52,818 nucleotides of DNA, from positions 1 through 52,818 of the forward strand of contig JAMIQH010000185.1 in the NCBI GenBank assembly GCA_035914695.1, in the 5' to 3' direction. Source of the stretch: JAOSJT01 sp035914695. Lineage in GTDB: Bacteria; Bacteroidota; Ignavibacteria; SZUA-365. A program made the translations under genes and the position numbers. The notes beneath the pieces were generated by a model, which did no database searches, had not been told where the DNA came from, and saw only the letters and a list, made by a program, of their open reading frames with translations. Positions 32,921 to 41,082 of this stretch are shown piece by piece. Numbering within the stretch: the first letter of the stretch is position 1; the number at the start of each line of letters is the position of its first letter.

Positions 32921-35020
32921 ATGGGCCTGATGACAAAAATGCGCGATAACGCGCACGTGTTCATTATCGTATTCGCCGTCGTCTTCATCGCGTTCTGGGT
33001 GGTGAGTGATCTCGATATCGGCTCCCTCATGCAGGGGTCGAGAAACGAGATCGCGAAAATTGGCGAGAAGTCCATTTCCTATCAGGAATTTCAGGACGTC
33101 GTCGAGCGCATCGCTGAGCAGCGCCGCCAGCAGAACAACGGAAAGGAACTCACGGAAAACGATTATATCCAGATCCGCGAACAGGTGTGGAACGACTATG
33201 TCACACAGGGCGTGGTGGAACAGGCGATCGAGGAGTTCGGCATCACCGTCAACGACGAGGAAATCGCCGACTGGGTGTGGGGACCCAATCCTCCGCAGGA
33301 ATTGACGCAGTACTTCATCGATTCGACGGGACAGTTCAATCGCGACGCGTATGAGCAATTCCTTCGCGAGCCGGGAGCGGAAAACCTTCAAGCGCTCATC
33401 GGCCTTGAGCAGCAGTTGAAGTCGCAGCTGCTTCGCGAAAAACTCACGAACATCCTCACCTCCGCGGTGATGGTTTCCGAAGAGGACACCAAAACCTCCT
33501 TTATCGAGCAGAACATCGATTTCACCACGAGCTACGTGTTCTTCGATCCCCGCGTGTTCGCCGCCAAGGATACGGCCGCACCGACGGACGACGAGTACCG
33601 CGAATATTACGAGAAGAACAAGGAACGCTTCAAAACCGAGGAGATGCGCAAGGTCAAGTATGTGCTCTTCCCCGATATTCCTTCCAAAGCCGACACCGCG
33701 GCCATTGTCAACGAGCTGAGCACCCTGCGCGACATGGTGAACTCGGGTACCGACTTCCTCGAAGTTGTTGCTTCGAGTTCCGAAGAACCCTACGACTCGA
33801 GCAAGTGGGTGAATCGCGAGCAGGCGCCGCAAGCCGTGGCGAACACGGTGTTCGACCAGCCGGTCGGCAGTATTGTCGGTCCCGTGGCGCATGAAACCGG
33901 TCTGTCGCTCTTCAAGGTCATCGGCGAGCGTAGTGGAGCATCCACGCTGTACCAGGCCTCGCACATTCTTTTCCGCACCGATGGCGGCCAGGACGAAGCA
34001 GCGCAGTTGGCCAAGGCGCAGCAGGCCCTCGCCCGCGCCCGTGGCGGAGCGGACTTCGAGAAACTGGCTTCCGAGCTTTCCGAAGAACCCGGCGCGAAAG
34101 AGCGCGGCGGCATGCTGCCGTGGTTTGCGAAGGATCGCATGGTGAAGGAATTCGAAGACGCGGTCATCGCCGGAAAGAACGGCGACATCGTCGGCCCGGT
34201 GAAAACCCAGTTCGGTTATCACGTGATCAAAGTTGGTGGTCGCAGCACGCGCGAATTGCAGCTTGCGGAAATCCGCCTCTCCATCCGCTCCAGCTCCGGC
34301 ACCAAGGATGAATTGTTCGAACGCGCTCGCGACTTCGCGTATTTCGCCAGTGAAAACGGCTTCGAAAAGGAAGCGCAGACCTCGCAGTTGCAAGTACAGG
34401 AATCCTCGGAGTTCACCAAGGAATCTGGTTCCTTCATTCCCGGCGTCGGCAGCAATCCAGCCCTCGTGAAATTCTCCTTCGAGAACAACGTCGGTGACAT
34501 CAGCGAAGTGCATCGCGTCGCCAATGGTTATGTGGTTGCGGAAATTTCCGGTGAGCGCAAGGCCGGTTATCGCGAACTCGACGAACTCCGCGAGCAGCTC
34601 AAACCTCAGGTTGTGTTCGAACGCCAGATGAAGAAAACCCTCGCCGCCGCGCGCAACATCGCCAGCGGCAAGTCGCTCGAACAGATCGCCCAAGCCAAGC
34701 CGGGCCTCGCCGTGGTGCAGACGCCGCCGTTCAAGATCCAGGCAGGTGTGCCGAACGTCGGTCCCGATCAGGCCTACATTGGCACCATGCTCCGTCTCAA
34801 GCAGGGCGAGAGCAGCAAGCCCTTCCGCGGCCTGCGTGGCATCTATGTGATGCGCCTCGACGGCAAGGGTACGTTCGACGAAACCGCTTACAAGGTGAAG
34901 AAAAGCGAACTCCGCCAGCAATCGCTGTCGCAGCGTCAGAACGAGTTCATCCAGAACTGGCTGGAGCAGCGCAAGAAGGAAATTTCGATCGTGGACAACC
35001 GCGACGTGTTCTTCCGCTGA
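32921..35020 (+). CDS. ppiD: PpiD-like membrane-anchored peptidyl-prolyl isomerase
   Basis: A 699-residue periplasmic foldase. There is one N-terminal membrane anchor (residues ~12-30, VFIIVFAVVFIAFWVV) followed by the SurA_N/PpiD N-terminal chaperone domain (KIGEKSISYQEFQDVVERI). A parvulin domain lies at ~344-440 (ASHILFRTDGG…FEKLASELSEEPGAKERGGMLPWF…GPVKTQFGYHVIKV), and a second, degenerate parvulin-like segment toward the C-terminus (GYRELDELREQLKPQ). Known PpiD role: it receives polypeptides from the Sec translocon and helps outer-membrane protein folding. It has its own promoter and probably stands alone. Confidence 0.9.
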   Translation: MGLMTKMRDNAHVFIIVFAVVFIAFWVVSDLDIGSLMQGSRNEIAKIGEKSISYQEFQDVVERIAEQRRQQNNGKELTENDYIQIREQVWNDYVTQGVVEQAIEEFGITVNDEEIADWVWGPNPPQELTQYFIDSTGQFNRDAYEQFLREPGAENLQALIGLEQQLKSQLLREKLTNILTSAVMVSEEDTKTSFIEQNIDFTTSYVFFDPRVFAAKDTAAPTDDEYREYYEKNKERFKTEEMRKVKYVLFPDIPSKADTAAIVNELSTLRDMVNSGTDFLEVVASSSEEPYDSSKWVNREQAPQAVANTVFDQPVGSIVGPVAHETGLSLFKVIGERSGASTLYQASHILFRTDGGQDEAAQLAKAQQALARARGGADFEKLASELSEEPGAKERGGMLPWFAKDRMVKEFEDAVIAGKNGDIVGPVKTQFGYHVIKVGGRSTRELQLAEIRLSIRSSSGTKDELFERARDFAYFASENGFEKEAQTSQLQVQESSEFTKESGSFIPGVGSNPALVKFSFENNVGDISEVHRVANGYVVAEISGERKAGYRELDELREQLKPQVVFERQMKKTLAAARNIASGKSLEQIAQAKPGLAVVQTPPFKIQAGVPNVGPDQAYIGTMLRLKQGESSKPFRGLRGIYVMRLDGKGTFDETAYKVKKSELRQQSLSQRQNEFIQNWLEQRKKEISIVDNRDVFFR

Positions 35021-35098
35021 TCTCCGATACGTTCGAACTCCCTTGACTCTGTTGGAGAAGCCCGACTGAATCCATCCTGAACGAAAGGGCACAATGAT

Positions 35099-35806
35099 AT
35101 GCATACTCCCCGGTGGTTGAAGCTTCTTGGCTGGCACTTCCGGGGAGTACTGTTTTTACTCCCCGCCACACTGCTGGCGCAGCAGCTCCCGAGCAGTCTC
35201 ACGCTATCGATCAATTCCCTCTCCTCCGCCCGCATTTACACCGCACCGCAATCACCCGACCCGGTGGAGCGTGTTACGACGGACGATCTCGGCACGGCCC
35301 TCAGCGCTTCGCTCGCCTGGCGCTACGAGTTCGCTCCGGCGTTGTTGGCGCATGCTCGCGTGGAATACCTTGCTTCGGAGGAGGAGAATCCGGATCGTGT
35401 GGGCACCCCTTTGCTCAAGGGCTACCATGCCGGAGCGTTGGAAGCGGGCGTTCTCTTCGCCCTGCCGTTTGGTGGCTCGTCGTTTCGCATGCTTGTCGGT
35501 GGTGGTGCCGGACTGTACACTGCGCATAGACGCCTCGCGACGGCGGGCGTGACGGCGGAATCCACCACCACCATCCCGGTGTTCGACATTCATGTCTTGA
35601 TTTCCGCCGAGTATTTCGCGCTGCCATCCCTTGCCCTGCGAGCCGACGTACTGTTCCGCGATCCCCAGATTCCCACCGAAAACGCCTACGCGCAATCCAG
35701 CGTGCTGAGCAACGGCATCACCTATCCCCTCAAAACAGAACCGTTCAGATCCACAGTGAATCTGAACGGCAATGTGTATTCGCTCGGACTGGCCTGGTAC
35801 TACTAG
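35099..35806 (+). CDS. Exported small outer-membrane barrel protein
   Basis: A 235-residue protein: an N-terminal signal (GVLFLLPATLLAQQ), then about eight antiparallel strands (ALSASLAWRYEFAPALLAHARVEYLAS, GYHAGALEAGVLFALPFGGSSFRMLVGGGAGLYTAHR, VFDIHVLISAEYFALPSLALRADVLF), ending in the aromatic triplet WYY. This matches OMP_b-brl-type small barrels. AAAGGG lies upstream of the ATG at 35099. It ends 16 nt from the convergent argS. No function assigned. Confidence 0.72.
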   Translation: MHTPRWLKLLGWHFRGVLFLLPATLLAQQLPSSLTLSINSLSSARIYTAPQSPDPVERVTTDDLGTALSASLAWRYEFAPALLAHARVEYLASEEENPDRVGTPLLKGYHAGALEAGVLFALPFGGSSFRMLVGGGAGLYTAHRRLATAGVTAESTTTIPVFDIHVLISAEYFALPSLALRADVLFRDPQIPTENAYAQSSVLSNGITYPLKTEPFRSTVNLNGNVYSLGLAWYY

Positions 35807-35822
35807 CACCGGCCGCGCGCTG

Positions 35823-37463
35823 TCACATGGATTCGGGCGCGGTGATACCGATGATGCTGAAACCATTCGCCAACACCTGACGCGTGGCTTTGCACAGCGC
35901 CAGACGGGCAGCGCTCAACTCCCGCTGCTCCATCACCACCACGCGACAGTCGTGGTAGAATTTGTGGAAGCCCGCGGCGACATTGTGCAGGTAGGTGCAC
36001 AGATGCTGCGTCTCGTAGGTGCGCGCCGACAGCGCCACCATGTCGGGAAAATCCAGCAACAACTTGATCAGGGATATTTCGGACTCATGTGTCAGTAATG
36101 AGAGGTCCGCGCTCGCCGCGGCCTCCAATCCTTCGCTCTCGGCAAAGCGCACAATGCTCGCGATACGCGCATGCGCGTACTGCAAGTAATACACCGGATT
36201 GTTTTCGCTCTGCTCCTGCGCCAGCTTGATGTCGAATTCCAGATGCGACTGTGCGGCGCGCATGATGAAGAAGTAGCGCACAGCATCGACACCGACATCC
36301 TCGATGAGATCGTCGAGCGAGTACACGTTGCCCGAGCGTTTGCTCATCTTCACCGCTTCGCCCTCATGGACAAAGCTCACCATTTGATGGATGATGACGT
36401 CGATGTGATCGGTGGGCAAGCCCAGGGCTTTGACCGTGGACAGCACATCGGGAATTGTGGCGATATGGTCGGCGCCGAAAATATCGATGATCTTGTCGTC
36501 ACCACGCTGCACTTTCACACGATGGTAGGCGATGTCGGGAAGGCGATAGGTGGGCTCGCCTGTGCTTTTAACGATGACGCGATCCTTGTCGGCACCAAAC
36601 TCCGTTGTTTTCAGCCAGATTGCGTCGTCTTTTTCGTATGAAAGCCCGTGCTCGCGCAACTCCTCCAGCAATCGTGCGATGGTGCCGTCGCTATACAGCG
36701 AATCCTCGTTGAAATAGCGATCGTGATGCACGCGCAGGCGCTCGAGCGTTTCCTTGATGCGCGCGAAACACCAGATTTCGCCAGCCGAACGAAACACATC
36801 CAGCGCGGCATCGGCAAGCGCGGCGCCATGCTGCGCATGCAATTCCTCGGCGATGGTGTGAATGTAATCGCCCGCGTAGTGGATGTTCTCTTCGACCACT
36901 TCATGCCCGAGCAAAGCACGATACCGCTCGCGAATACTGATCGCCAGATTCTGCATCTGGTTGCCGGCATTGTTGAAGTAGTATTCGCGCGTCACCTTCC
37001 ACCCGGTCCACTCCAGCAGCGCGCACAGGGTTTCGCCGATGCACACCTGCCGACCGTGACCCGCGTGCAGCGGCCCGGTGGGATTGGCGCTCACCCACTC
37101 GACGTTGACGGATTTGCCCGCGTGCTCGTCCGTGGCCCCGAAGTGATCGCCGCGATCCAGTATGCCCGCTAGCTGTGCGTACATCCATTCCGGAGCGAAG
37201 CGGAAGTTGATGAAACCCGGCCCCGCGATTTCCACCGCGGCGATGAGGCGCTTGTCCACATGCGCGAGCAAATCGTCCACGATGGCGGTGGCCAGTTCGC
37301 GTGGATTGCGCCGCGCCTGACGCGCAAGCGTCATGGCGATATTGGTGGAGAGGTCGCCATGCTCGGCGACCTTGGGTTTTTCGAATTGCGCAACGACGTC
37401 TGCAACGTCGATATCAAGTCGCTTCAGCGCGGCTGCGACCACATCGCTCAGATAAGCTTTCAT
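35823..37463 (-). CDS. argS: Arginyl-tRNA synthetase
   Basis: A 546-residue class I synthetase that charges tRNA-Arg. It has the N-terminal Add-1 domain (residues 1-90), the HIGH motif as HAGH at 133-136 within NPTGPLHAGHGR, the KMSKR motif at 372-376, and an all-helical anticodon-binding DALR domain (~430-546: NNPVYYLQYAHARIASIVRF…LYNVAAGFHKFYHDCRV-type ending LANGFSIIGI). It is the last gene of the minus-strand unit lytR_C-rsfS-argS, 27 nt after rsfS. Confidence 0.97.
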   Translation of the reverse strand: MKAYLSDVVAAALKRLDIDVADVVAQFEKPKVAEHGDLSTNIAMTLARQARRNPRELATAIVDDLLAHVDKRLIAAVEIAGPGFINFRFAPEWMYAQLAGILDRGDHFGATDEHAGKSVNVEWVSANPTGPLHAGHGRQVCIGETLCALLEWTGWKVTREYYFNNAGNQMQNLAISIRERYRALLGHEVVEENIHYAGDYIHTIAEELHAQHGAALADAALDVFRSAGEIWCFARIKETLERLRVHHDRYFNEDSLYSDGTIARLLEELREHGLSYEKDDAIWLKTTEFGADKDRVIVKSTGEPTYRLPDIAYHRVKVQRGDDKIIDIFGADHIATIPDVLSTVKALGLPTDHIDVIIHQMVSFVHEGEAVKMSKRSGNVYSLDDLIEDVGVDAVRYFFIMRAAQSHLEFDIKLAQEQSENNPVYYLQYAHARIASIVRFAESEGLEAAASADLSLLTHESEISLIKLLLDFPDMVALSARTYETQHLCTYLHNVAAGFHKFYHDCRVVVMEQRELSAARLALCKATRQVLANGFSIIGITAPESM

Positions 37464-37490
37464 GCGAATAATGTACCGATGAGTATGAAA

Positions 37491-37835
37491 TCAGTCCTTG
37501 ACGCGTTCCATCGGCGCGTCGCCCCAGAGGCGCTCGATGTCGTAGTACTCCCGGACGCGAGGGAGAAAGACATGCACCACCACATCCACAAAATCCAGCA
37601 GTACCCAGTGCAGCGTGTTATACCCTTCCTTGCGCCACACGCGCACGTCATGGTCTTTGACACCATCGTCGATGGCGTCGGCAATGGCCTTGACCTGCGT
37701 GTCGGACTCGCCGGTGCAGATCACGAAATAATTCGTGACATCGGAGAGACCGGTCAAATTCAGGATGCACACATCCTTGGCTTTTTTCGAGAGAGCGAGG
37801 TCGGCGGTGAGTTTCGCGAGGTCGAGAGCTTCCAC
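37491..37835 (-). CDS. rsfS: Ribosomal silencing factor RsfS
   Basis: A 114-residue protein of the RsfS/Iojap family: DLAKLTADLALSKKAKDVCILNLTGLSDVTNYFVICTG (residues 5-42), SDTQVKAIADAI, and GYNTLHWVLLDFVDVVVHVFLPRVREYYDIERLWGDA. It binds ribosomal protein L14 and blocks subunit joining when nutrients are scarce. In FCB genomes it is often next to a LytR_C protein, as here (21 nt downstream of it). Confidence 0.95.
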   Translation of the reverse strand: MEALDLAKLTADLALSKKAKDVCILNLTGLSDVTNYFVICTGESDTQVKAIADAIDDGVKDHDVRVWRKEGYNTLHWVLLDFVDVVVHVFLPRVREYYDIERLWGDAPMERVKD

Positions 37836-37856
37836 GTATTGTCCGTACTGTGAGCG

Positions 37857-38330
37857 TTACTGCATGGGTTTCAATTGTCCGTAGTCGCGGCCGATGACCA
37901 CCGACACGTTCAGATATTCGTCGGGATTGATTTGCTGGATGATGTTTTTCTCATCAATGCCCAGGGCATAGGCCACACGTCGGGCTGCTTCGAGATTGCC
38001 AACGCGATCGATGACCAGCGATTCGGGAACGTCGAAGGTTTTGTAATTCGACGACTGCACCACGTCGAAATTCCGCTTGCGGAGGAAGTCGGTGAATTTT
38101 TGTGCCACACCGGATACTCCGCAACCGTTCAGCACATCGAGCTGGATGATTTCCGTGTTTGCTGCACCGGCATCGGGAGTTTCGGTCGTCCACTCCACCG
38201 GCTTGCTGACGAAGGTGTTTGTCACAAAAGAATAGAGGAGAAAAAACACCACGATCGCGAGCAGAGCGATGACAATGTTCAGGATCAGGTGTTTGGGATT
38301 CAGCGCTTTGGAGCCGTTACTGCGTGCCAT
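37857..38330 (-). CDS. Membrane-anchored LytR_C domain protein
   Basis: A 157-residue protein: a short cytosolic start, one membrane helix (~16-38, LILNIVIALLAIVVFFLLYSF), a spacer, and a LytR C-terminal domain at ~60-152 (IIQLDVLNGCGVSGVAQKFTDFLRKRNFDVVQSSNYKTFDVPESLVIDR…ARRVAYALGI). There is no LCP catalytic domain, so it is a stand-alone LytR_C protein; its role is unknown. The start codon follows a TATATTTG element by only 4 nt and has no clear ribosome-binding site, so a leaderless transcript is possible. Confidence 0.85.
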   Translation of the reverse strand: MARSNGSKALNPKHLILNIVIALLAIVVFFLLYSFVTNTFVSKPVEWTTETPDAGAANTEIIQLDVLNGCGVSGVAQKFTDFLRKRNFDVVQSSNYKTFDVPESLVIDRVGNLEAARRVAYALGIDEKNIIQQINPDEYLNVSVVIGRDYGQLKPMQ

Positions 38331-38343
38331 ACTTCAAATATAC

Positions 38344-38375
38344 GGAAAAAAGCCGAGAGGCATCCCGGCTTTTCC
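38344..38375 (-). terminator. Terminator between the exported-protein gene and the lytR_C unit
   Basis: AAAAGCCG and CGGCTTTT (stem 38348-38373) with a 10-nt loop. On the minus strand the 3' arm runs into six U residues. It separates the gene at 38401 from the lytR_C-rsfS-argS genes downstream. Confidence 0.75.
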
Positions 38376-38400
38376 GCTGCTGTGCGATGACGCGGATTTC

Positions 38401-38901
38401 TCAAGGCCAGTCTTCATCGTCCATGCGGCCAAACCAGCCGCCCATGGCGCCGCGCGAATACGCGCTGTAAGGATTGCCCCACCAGGAATACGGTTCGTTG
38501 CGGTATTGCAGCGTCACGCGAAAATCTTTGCTCGGCGCGTAATCCACCCGCGCATTGCGGAGAAAAATTCCGGAAATATCGCGCTGCAGCATAGAGGTGG
38601 CCGAACCGAAGGGCGTGAACATCATCGACACATCCGCGCGGGCGGTGATGTCGTCGCTGATCTTGTAACGCATGCTGTTCGTGTACATGCTCAAGCCCAA
38701 TCCCTGATCGCCCACCATGCCGTAGGAAACGGACACGCTGTGTCGCATATCGAAGCGATCGGCGTCGAAAAATCCCAGGAAGGAGCCACCACCGGTCATC
38801 CCGCGTGAGACCGACGGCTTGACGGGTTCCTCGCCACGAAACTGCGCGTGGGCCTGCGACGAGAGCAAAAGCGCAACAAGGAAAACAGTCAAGGTACGCA
38901 T
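38401..38901 (-). CDS. Exported protein of unknown function
   Basis: A 166-residue exported protein with a signal peptide ending SQAHAQ. The mature part has beta-strand patterns (SVSVSYGMVGDQGLGLSMYTNSMRYKISDDITARADVSMMFTP, RDISGIFLRNARVDYAPSKDFRVTLQYR) and a Trp/Tyr/Gly/Pro/Asp-rich end (SWWGNPYSAYSR…MDDEDWP). No family recognised. ATG 38901 is chosen as the only start that gives a signal peptide; the promoter at 38930-38958 supports it. Confidence 0.7.
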   Translation of the reverse strand: MRTLTVFLVALLLSSQAHAQFRGEEPVKPSVSRGMTGGGSFLGFFDADRFDMRHSVSVSYGMVGDQGLGLSMYTNSMRYKISDDITARADVSMMFTPFGSATSMLQRDISGIFLRNARVDYAPSKDFRVTLQYRNEPYSWWGNPYSAYSRGAMGGWFGRMDDEDWP

Positions 38902-38929
38902 GAGGTCCAATCTCCAAAAGTCGTTGATA

Positions 38930-38958
38930 ATACTACACATACAGCGACACAAATGCAA
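38930..38958 (-). promoter_or_regulatory. Promoter for the exported-protein gene
   Basis: On the minus strand, TTGCAT (38958-38953), 17 nt, TAGTAT (38935-38930). Transcription would start near 38923, about 22 nt before the ATG, leaving room for the GGAG at ~38913. Confidence 0.5.
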
Positions 38959-38989
38959 GGCGTTTCCACGTCTCCCGCCGCCTTTCGCC

Positions 38990-39180
38990 GATCTGTTTGA
39001 ATTGTGTGAGATTTTTTCCATTCCGAAAAAAAAAGTGTCGCCGATAACTCGTTGATTCGTCCGCACTTTGAAAAAATCAAGATCTCCATAAAAAAATTCC
39101 CTGTTGAAAATCATTGCGGGGCGCTCTATACTACCACTGCTCCACATCGCTGTGTTGAATGTGGATAAGTTGTTGATAAG
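38990..39180. other. Putative oriC, upstream part: AT-rich region and DnaA boxes
   Basis: The 505-bp gap between the divergent genes at 38901 and 39407. 38990-39115 is strongly AT-rich with runs of A and T, a candidate unwinding element in a GC-rich genome. The perfect DnaA box TGTGGATAA follows at 39160-39168 and the one-mismatch TGTTGATAA at 39171-39179. A 12-bp palindrome GTCTTATAAGAC is at 39266-39277. The remaining bases to 39406 form a long dnaA leader without a gene. Confidence 0.6.
39104..39132 (+). promoter_or_regulatory. Promoter reading toward dnaA
   Basis: TTGAAA (39104-39109), 17 nt, TATACT (39127-39132). The two DnaA boxes lie 28-47 nt downstream of the -10 element, which would suit autoregulation by DnaA. 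The leader to the dnaA ATG would be about 265 nt. Confidence 0.5.
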
Positions 39181-39406
39181 GTTACACGGACGATTCTCTC
39201 ATAGACTCATTCCGACCCTTGCTCCCCTGAAGTGGGATGGCCAAATGCGGGCCAACAGGGCAATGGTCTTATAAGACGTTAAAAATCAAGGGCTTGCGGA
39301 CTTTCCCTTCGCTTGCTCCTGCGCTGGTTTTTTCCGTCAGCCAAGGGAGATACTGTGTATCCGTTCGCGTGCATTTCACCAAATCGTGTGAATAACCTTT
39401 TTCCGA

Positions 39407-40819
39407 ATGAACGTAAACACACCCGTTACCGCCGATTCCGCCTGGAAGGATTGCCTGGACATTATTCGTCCCGAACTGAAGACCCTGACCTTCAGCACGT
39501 GGTTCGAACCGATCAAACCGAGGAGTCTCGAGAATTCGCTTCTCACTCTGGAGGTCCCGAGCACATACTTCTACGAATGGCTGGAGGAGCACCATTTCGC
39601 GCTTCTGCAACATGCCATCCGCTCTGTGCTCGGTCCCGAGGCCTCGCTACAGTACGCGGTTACACTCCCGCGCCATGAGTTGTCCGGTTTGGATTTGCAG
39701 CGCAATCCCTATCCCACGGGCGCCGAACTTCCCGTTCAGGCTCCACGACCGTCCATTTCTACTCCTCAAACGTCTCGTGAGCCCTTCGTTACCAACCTGA
39801 ACCCGAAATTCGTGTTTTCCAGCTTCATTCGCGGCGATGGCAATCAATTCGCTCGCGCCGCCTGTCTCAACGTGGCGAAAAATCCCGGCGAAACCGCCTT
39901 CAATCCGCTCGTGCTGTACGGAGGTGTGGGTCTTGGAAAAACCCATCTTATCCAGGCCGTGGGGAATCACGTGCTCGAGAATTTCCCCGAAAAACGCGTG
40001 TACTACGTCAGCAGCGAGAAATTCACCATCGATTTCGTGGATGCCATCGAGAAAAACAACACCATCGAGTTCTCCAACTTCTATCGAAGCATGGATGTGC
40101 TGATTGTGGACGACATTCAGTTTTTCTCCGGCAAAGAACGTACGCAGGACACGTTTTTCCACACCTTCAACACACTGCATCAGCTCAAAAAGCAAATAAT
40201 CCTTTCCAGCGACAGACCGCCAAAGGATCTTGTGGGACTCGACGAACGACTGATTTCCCGTTTCCAATGCGGCTTGACTGTCGATATACAACCGCCGGAT
40301 CTCGAGACACGCATCGCTATTCTGCGCATGAAGTCCGAAAGCGACCACATCGAACTGCCGCAGGATGTTCTCGAATACATCGCTTCCAATGTGAAGTCCA
40401 ATATCCGCGAGCTGGAAGGATGCTATATTGGTCTCATCGCGCGCCACACCCTCGAACAACAACCTCTCACCGTGGCGTTGGCCGCACGTGTGCTGCGTCA
40501 TGTGATTTCGCATGAGCGCAAGGAACTCTCGGTGGAGCACATTCAGAAGCTGGTGGCCGATCATTTCAAGGTGCCGGAAAATGCGCTGCGCGCTAAAACA
40601 CGCAAACAGGAAATCGTGCTGCCTCGGCAGATCGCCATGTATCTCGCGAAAAAAATGACCCGCGCTTCGCTGAAAACCATCGGTTTACACTTCGGCGGAC
40701 GCGATCACACCACCATTATTCACGCATGCAAAACCATCGAGCAGGATATGCACACCGACGACAGCGTACGCCAGCATGTGGATCAGCTCGAAAAGCAAAT
40801 GAGCTATCTGGGAAATTGA
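39407..40819 (+). CDS. dnaA: Chromosomal replication initiator protein DnaA
   Basis: A 470-residue initiator that binds DnaA boxes and opens oriC. Domain I is at ~10-90 (WKDCLDIIRPELKTLTFSTWFEPI), with a linker to ~130. The AAA+ domain has NPKFVFSSFIRGDGNQFARAA, Walker A GGVGLGKTH from residue 172, Walker B VLIVDDIQF and the sensor LSSDRPP. Domain IV has the signature GGRDHTTIIHA from residue 430 and ends QLEKQMSYLGN. The ATG at 39407 has no strong ribosome-binding site. DnaA-box clusters flank the gene on both sides. Confidence 0.98.
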   Translation: MNVNTPVTADSAWKDCLDIIRPELKTLTFSTWFEPIKPRSLENSLLTLEVPSTYFYEWLEEHHFALLQHAIRSVLGPEASLQYAVTLPRHELSGLDLQRNPYPTGAELPVQAPRPSISTPQTSREPFVTNLNPKFVFSSFIRGDGNQFARAACLNVAKNPGETAFNPLVLYGGVGLGKTHLIQAVGNHVLENFPEKRVYYVSSEKFTIDFVDAIEKNNTIEFSNFYRSMDVLIVDDIQFFSGKERTQDTFFHTFNTLHQLKKQIILSSDRPPKDLVGLDERLISRFQCGLTVDIQPPDLETRIAILRMKSESDHIELPQDVLEYIASNVKSNIRELEGCYIGLIARHTLEQQPLTVALAARVLRHVISHERKELSVEHIQKLVADHFKVPENALRAKTRKQEIVLPRQIAMYLAKKMTRASLKTIGLHFGGRDHTTIIHACKTIEQDMHTDDSVRQHVDQLEKQMSYLGN

Positions 40820-40828
40820 ACACATCAC

Positions 40829-41046
40829 TGTGGATAAGTCCCGAAAAATGTGGAACAGGGCAGCGTATCGCGTGTGGATAGCTGCCCTGCTTCACAAAGG
40901 TGCCCACACTGTCCACATTCCTCCCACGTTGTTCACATCCCATCCCCAAGCGGTGAACATCAAGTGATTCTCGAAGATCGAAGCGTGGAACTCATTGAAA
41001 CAACATCGTTTACCTGTGCCCTCCCCACGTTGTCCACATGTCCACA
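40829..41046. other. Putative oriC, downstream part: DnaA-box cluster with hairpin
   Basis: The 263-bp gap after dnaA holds a perfect box TGTGGATAA (40829-40837) and near-matches TGTGGATAG (40873-40881), TTGTTCACA (40929-40937), TTGTCCACA (41030-41038) and ATGTCCACA (41038-41046), in both orientations. CAGGGCAGC (40856-40864) pairs with GCTGCCCTG (40881-40889), a perfect 9-bp stem whose 16-nt loop carries nearly all of the TGTGGATAG box. Together with the upstream part this resembles a bipartite origin around dnaA. Confidence 0.6.
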
Positions 41047-41082
41047 GTGCCAATAACAAGTATTACTTACGAATAAACAGTC

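Noticed and set aside
32876..35137. 753-codon open frame on the minus strand
   Set aside because: It lies opposite ppiD, whose protein is clearly recognisable; long antisense frames are expected in GC-rich coding DNA, and its translation matches no family.
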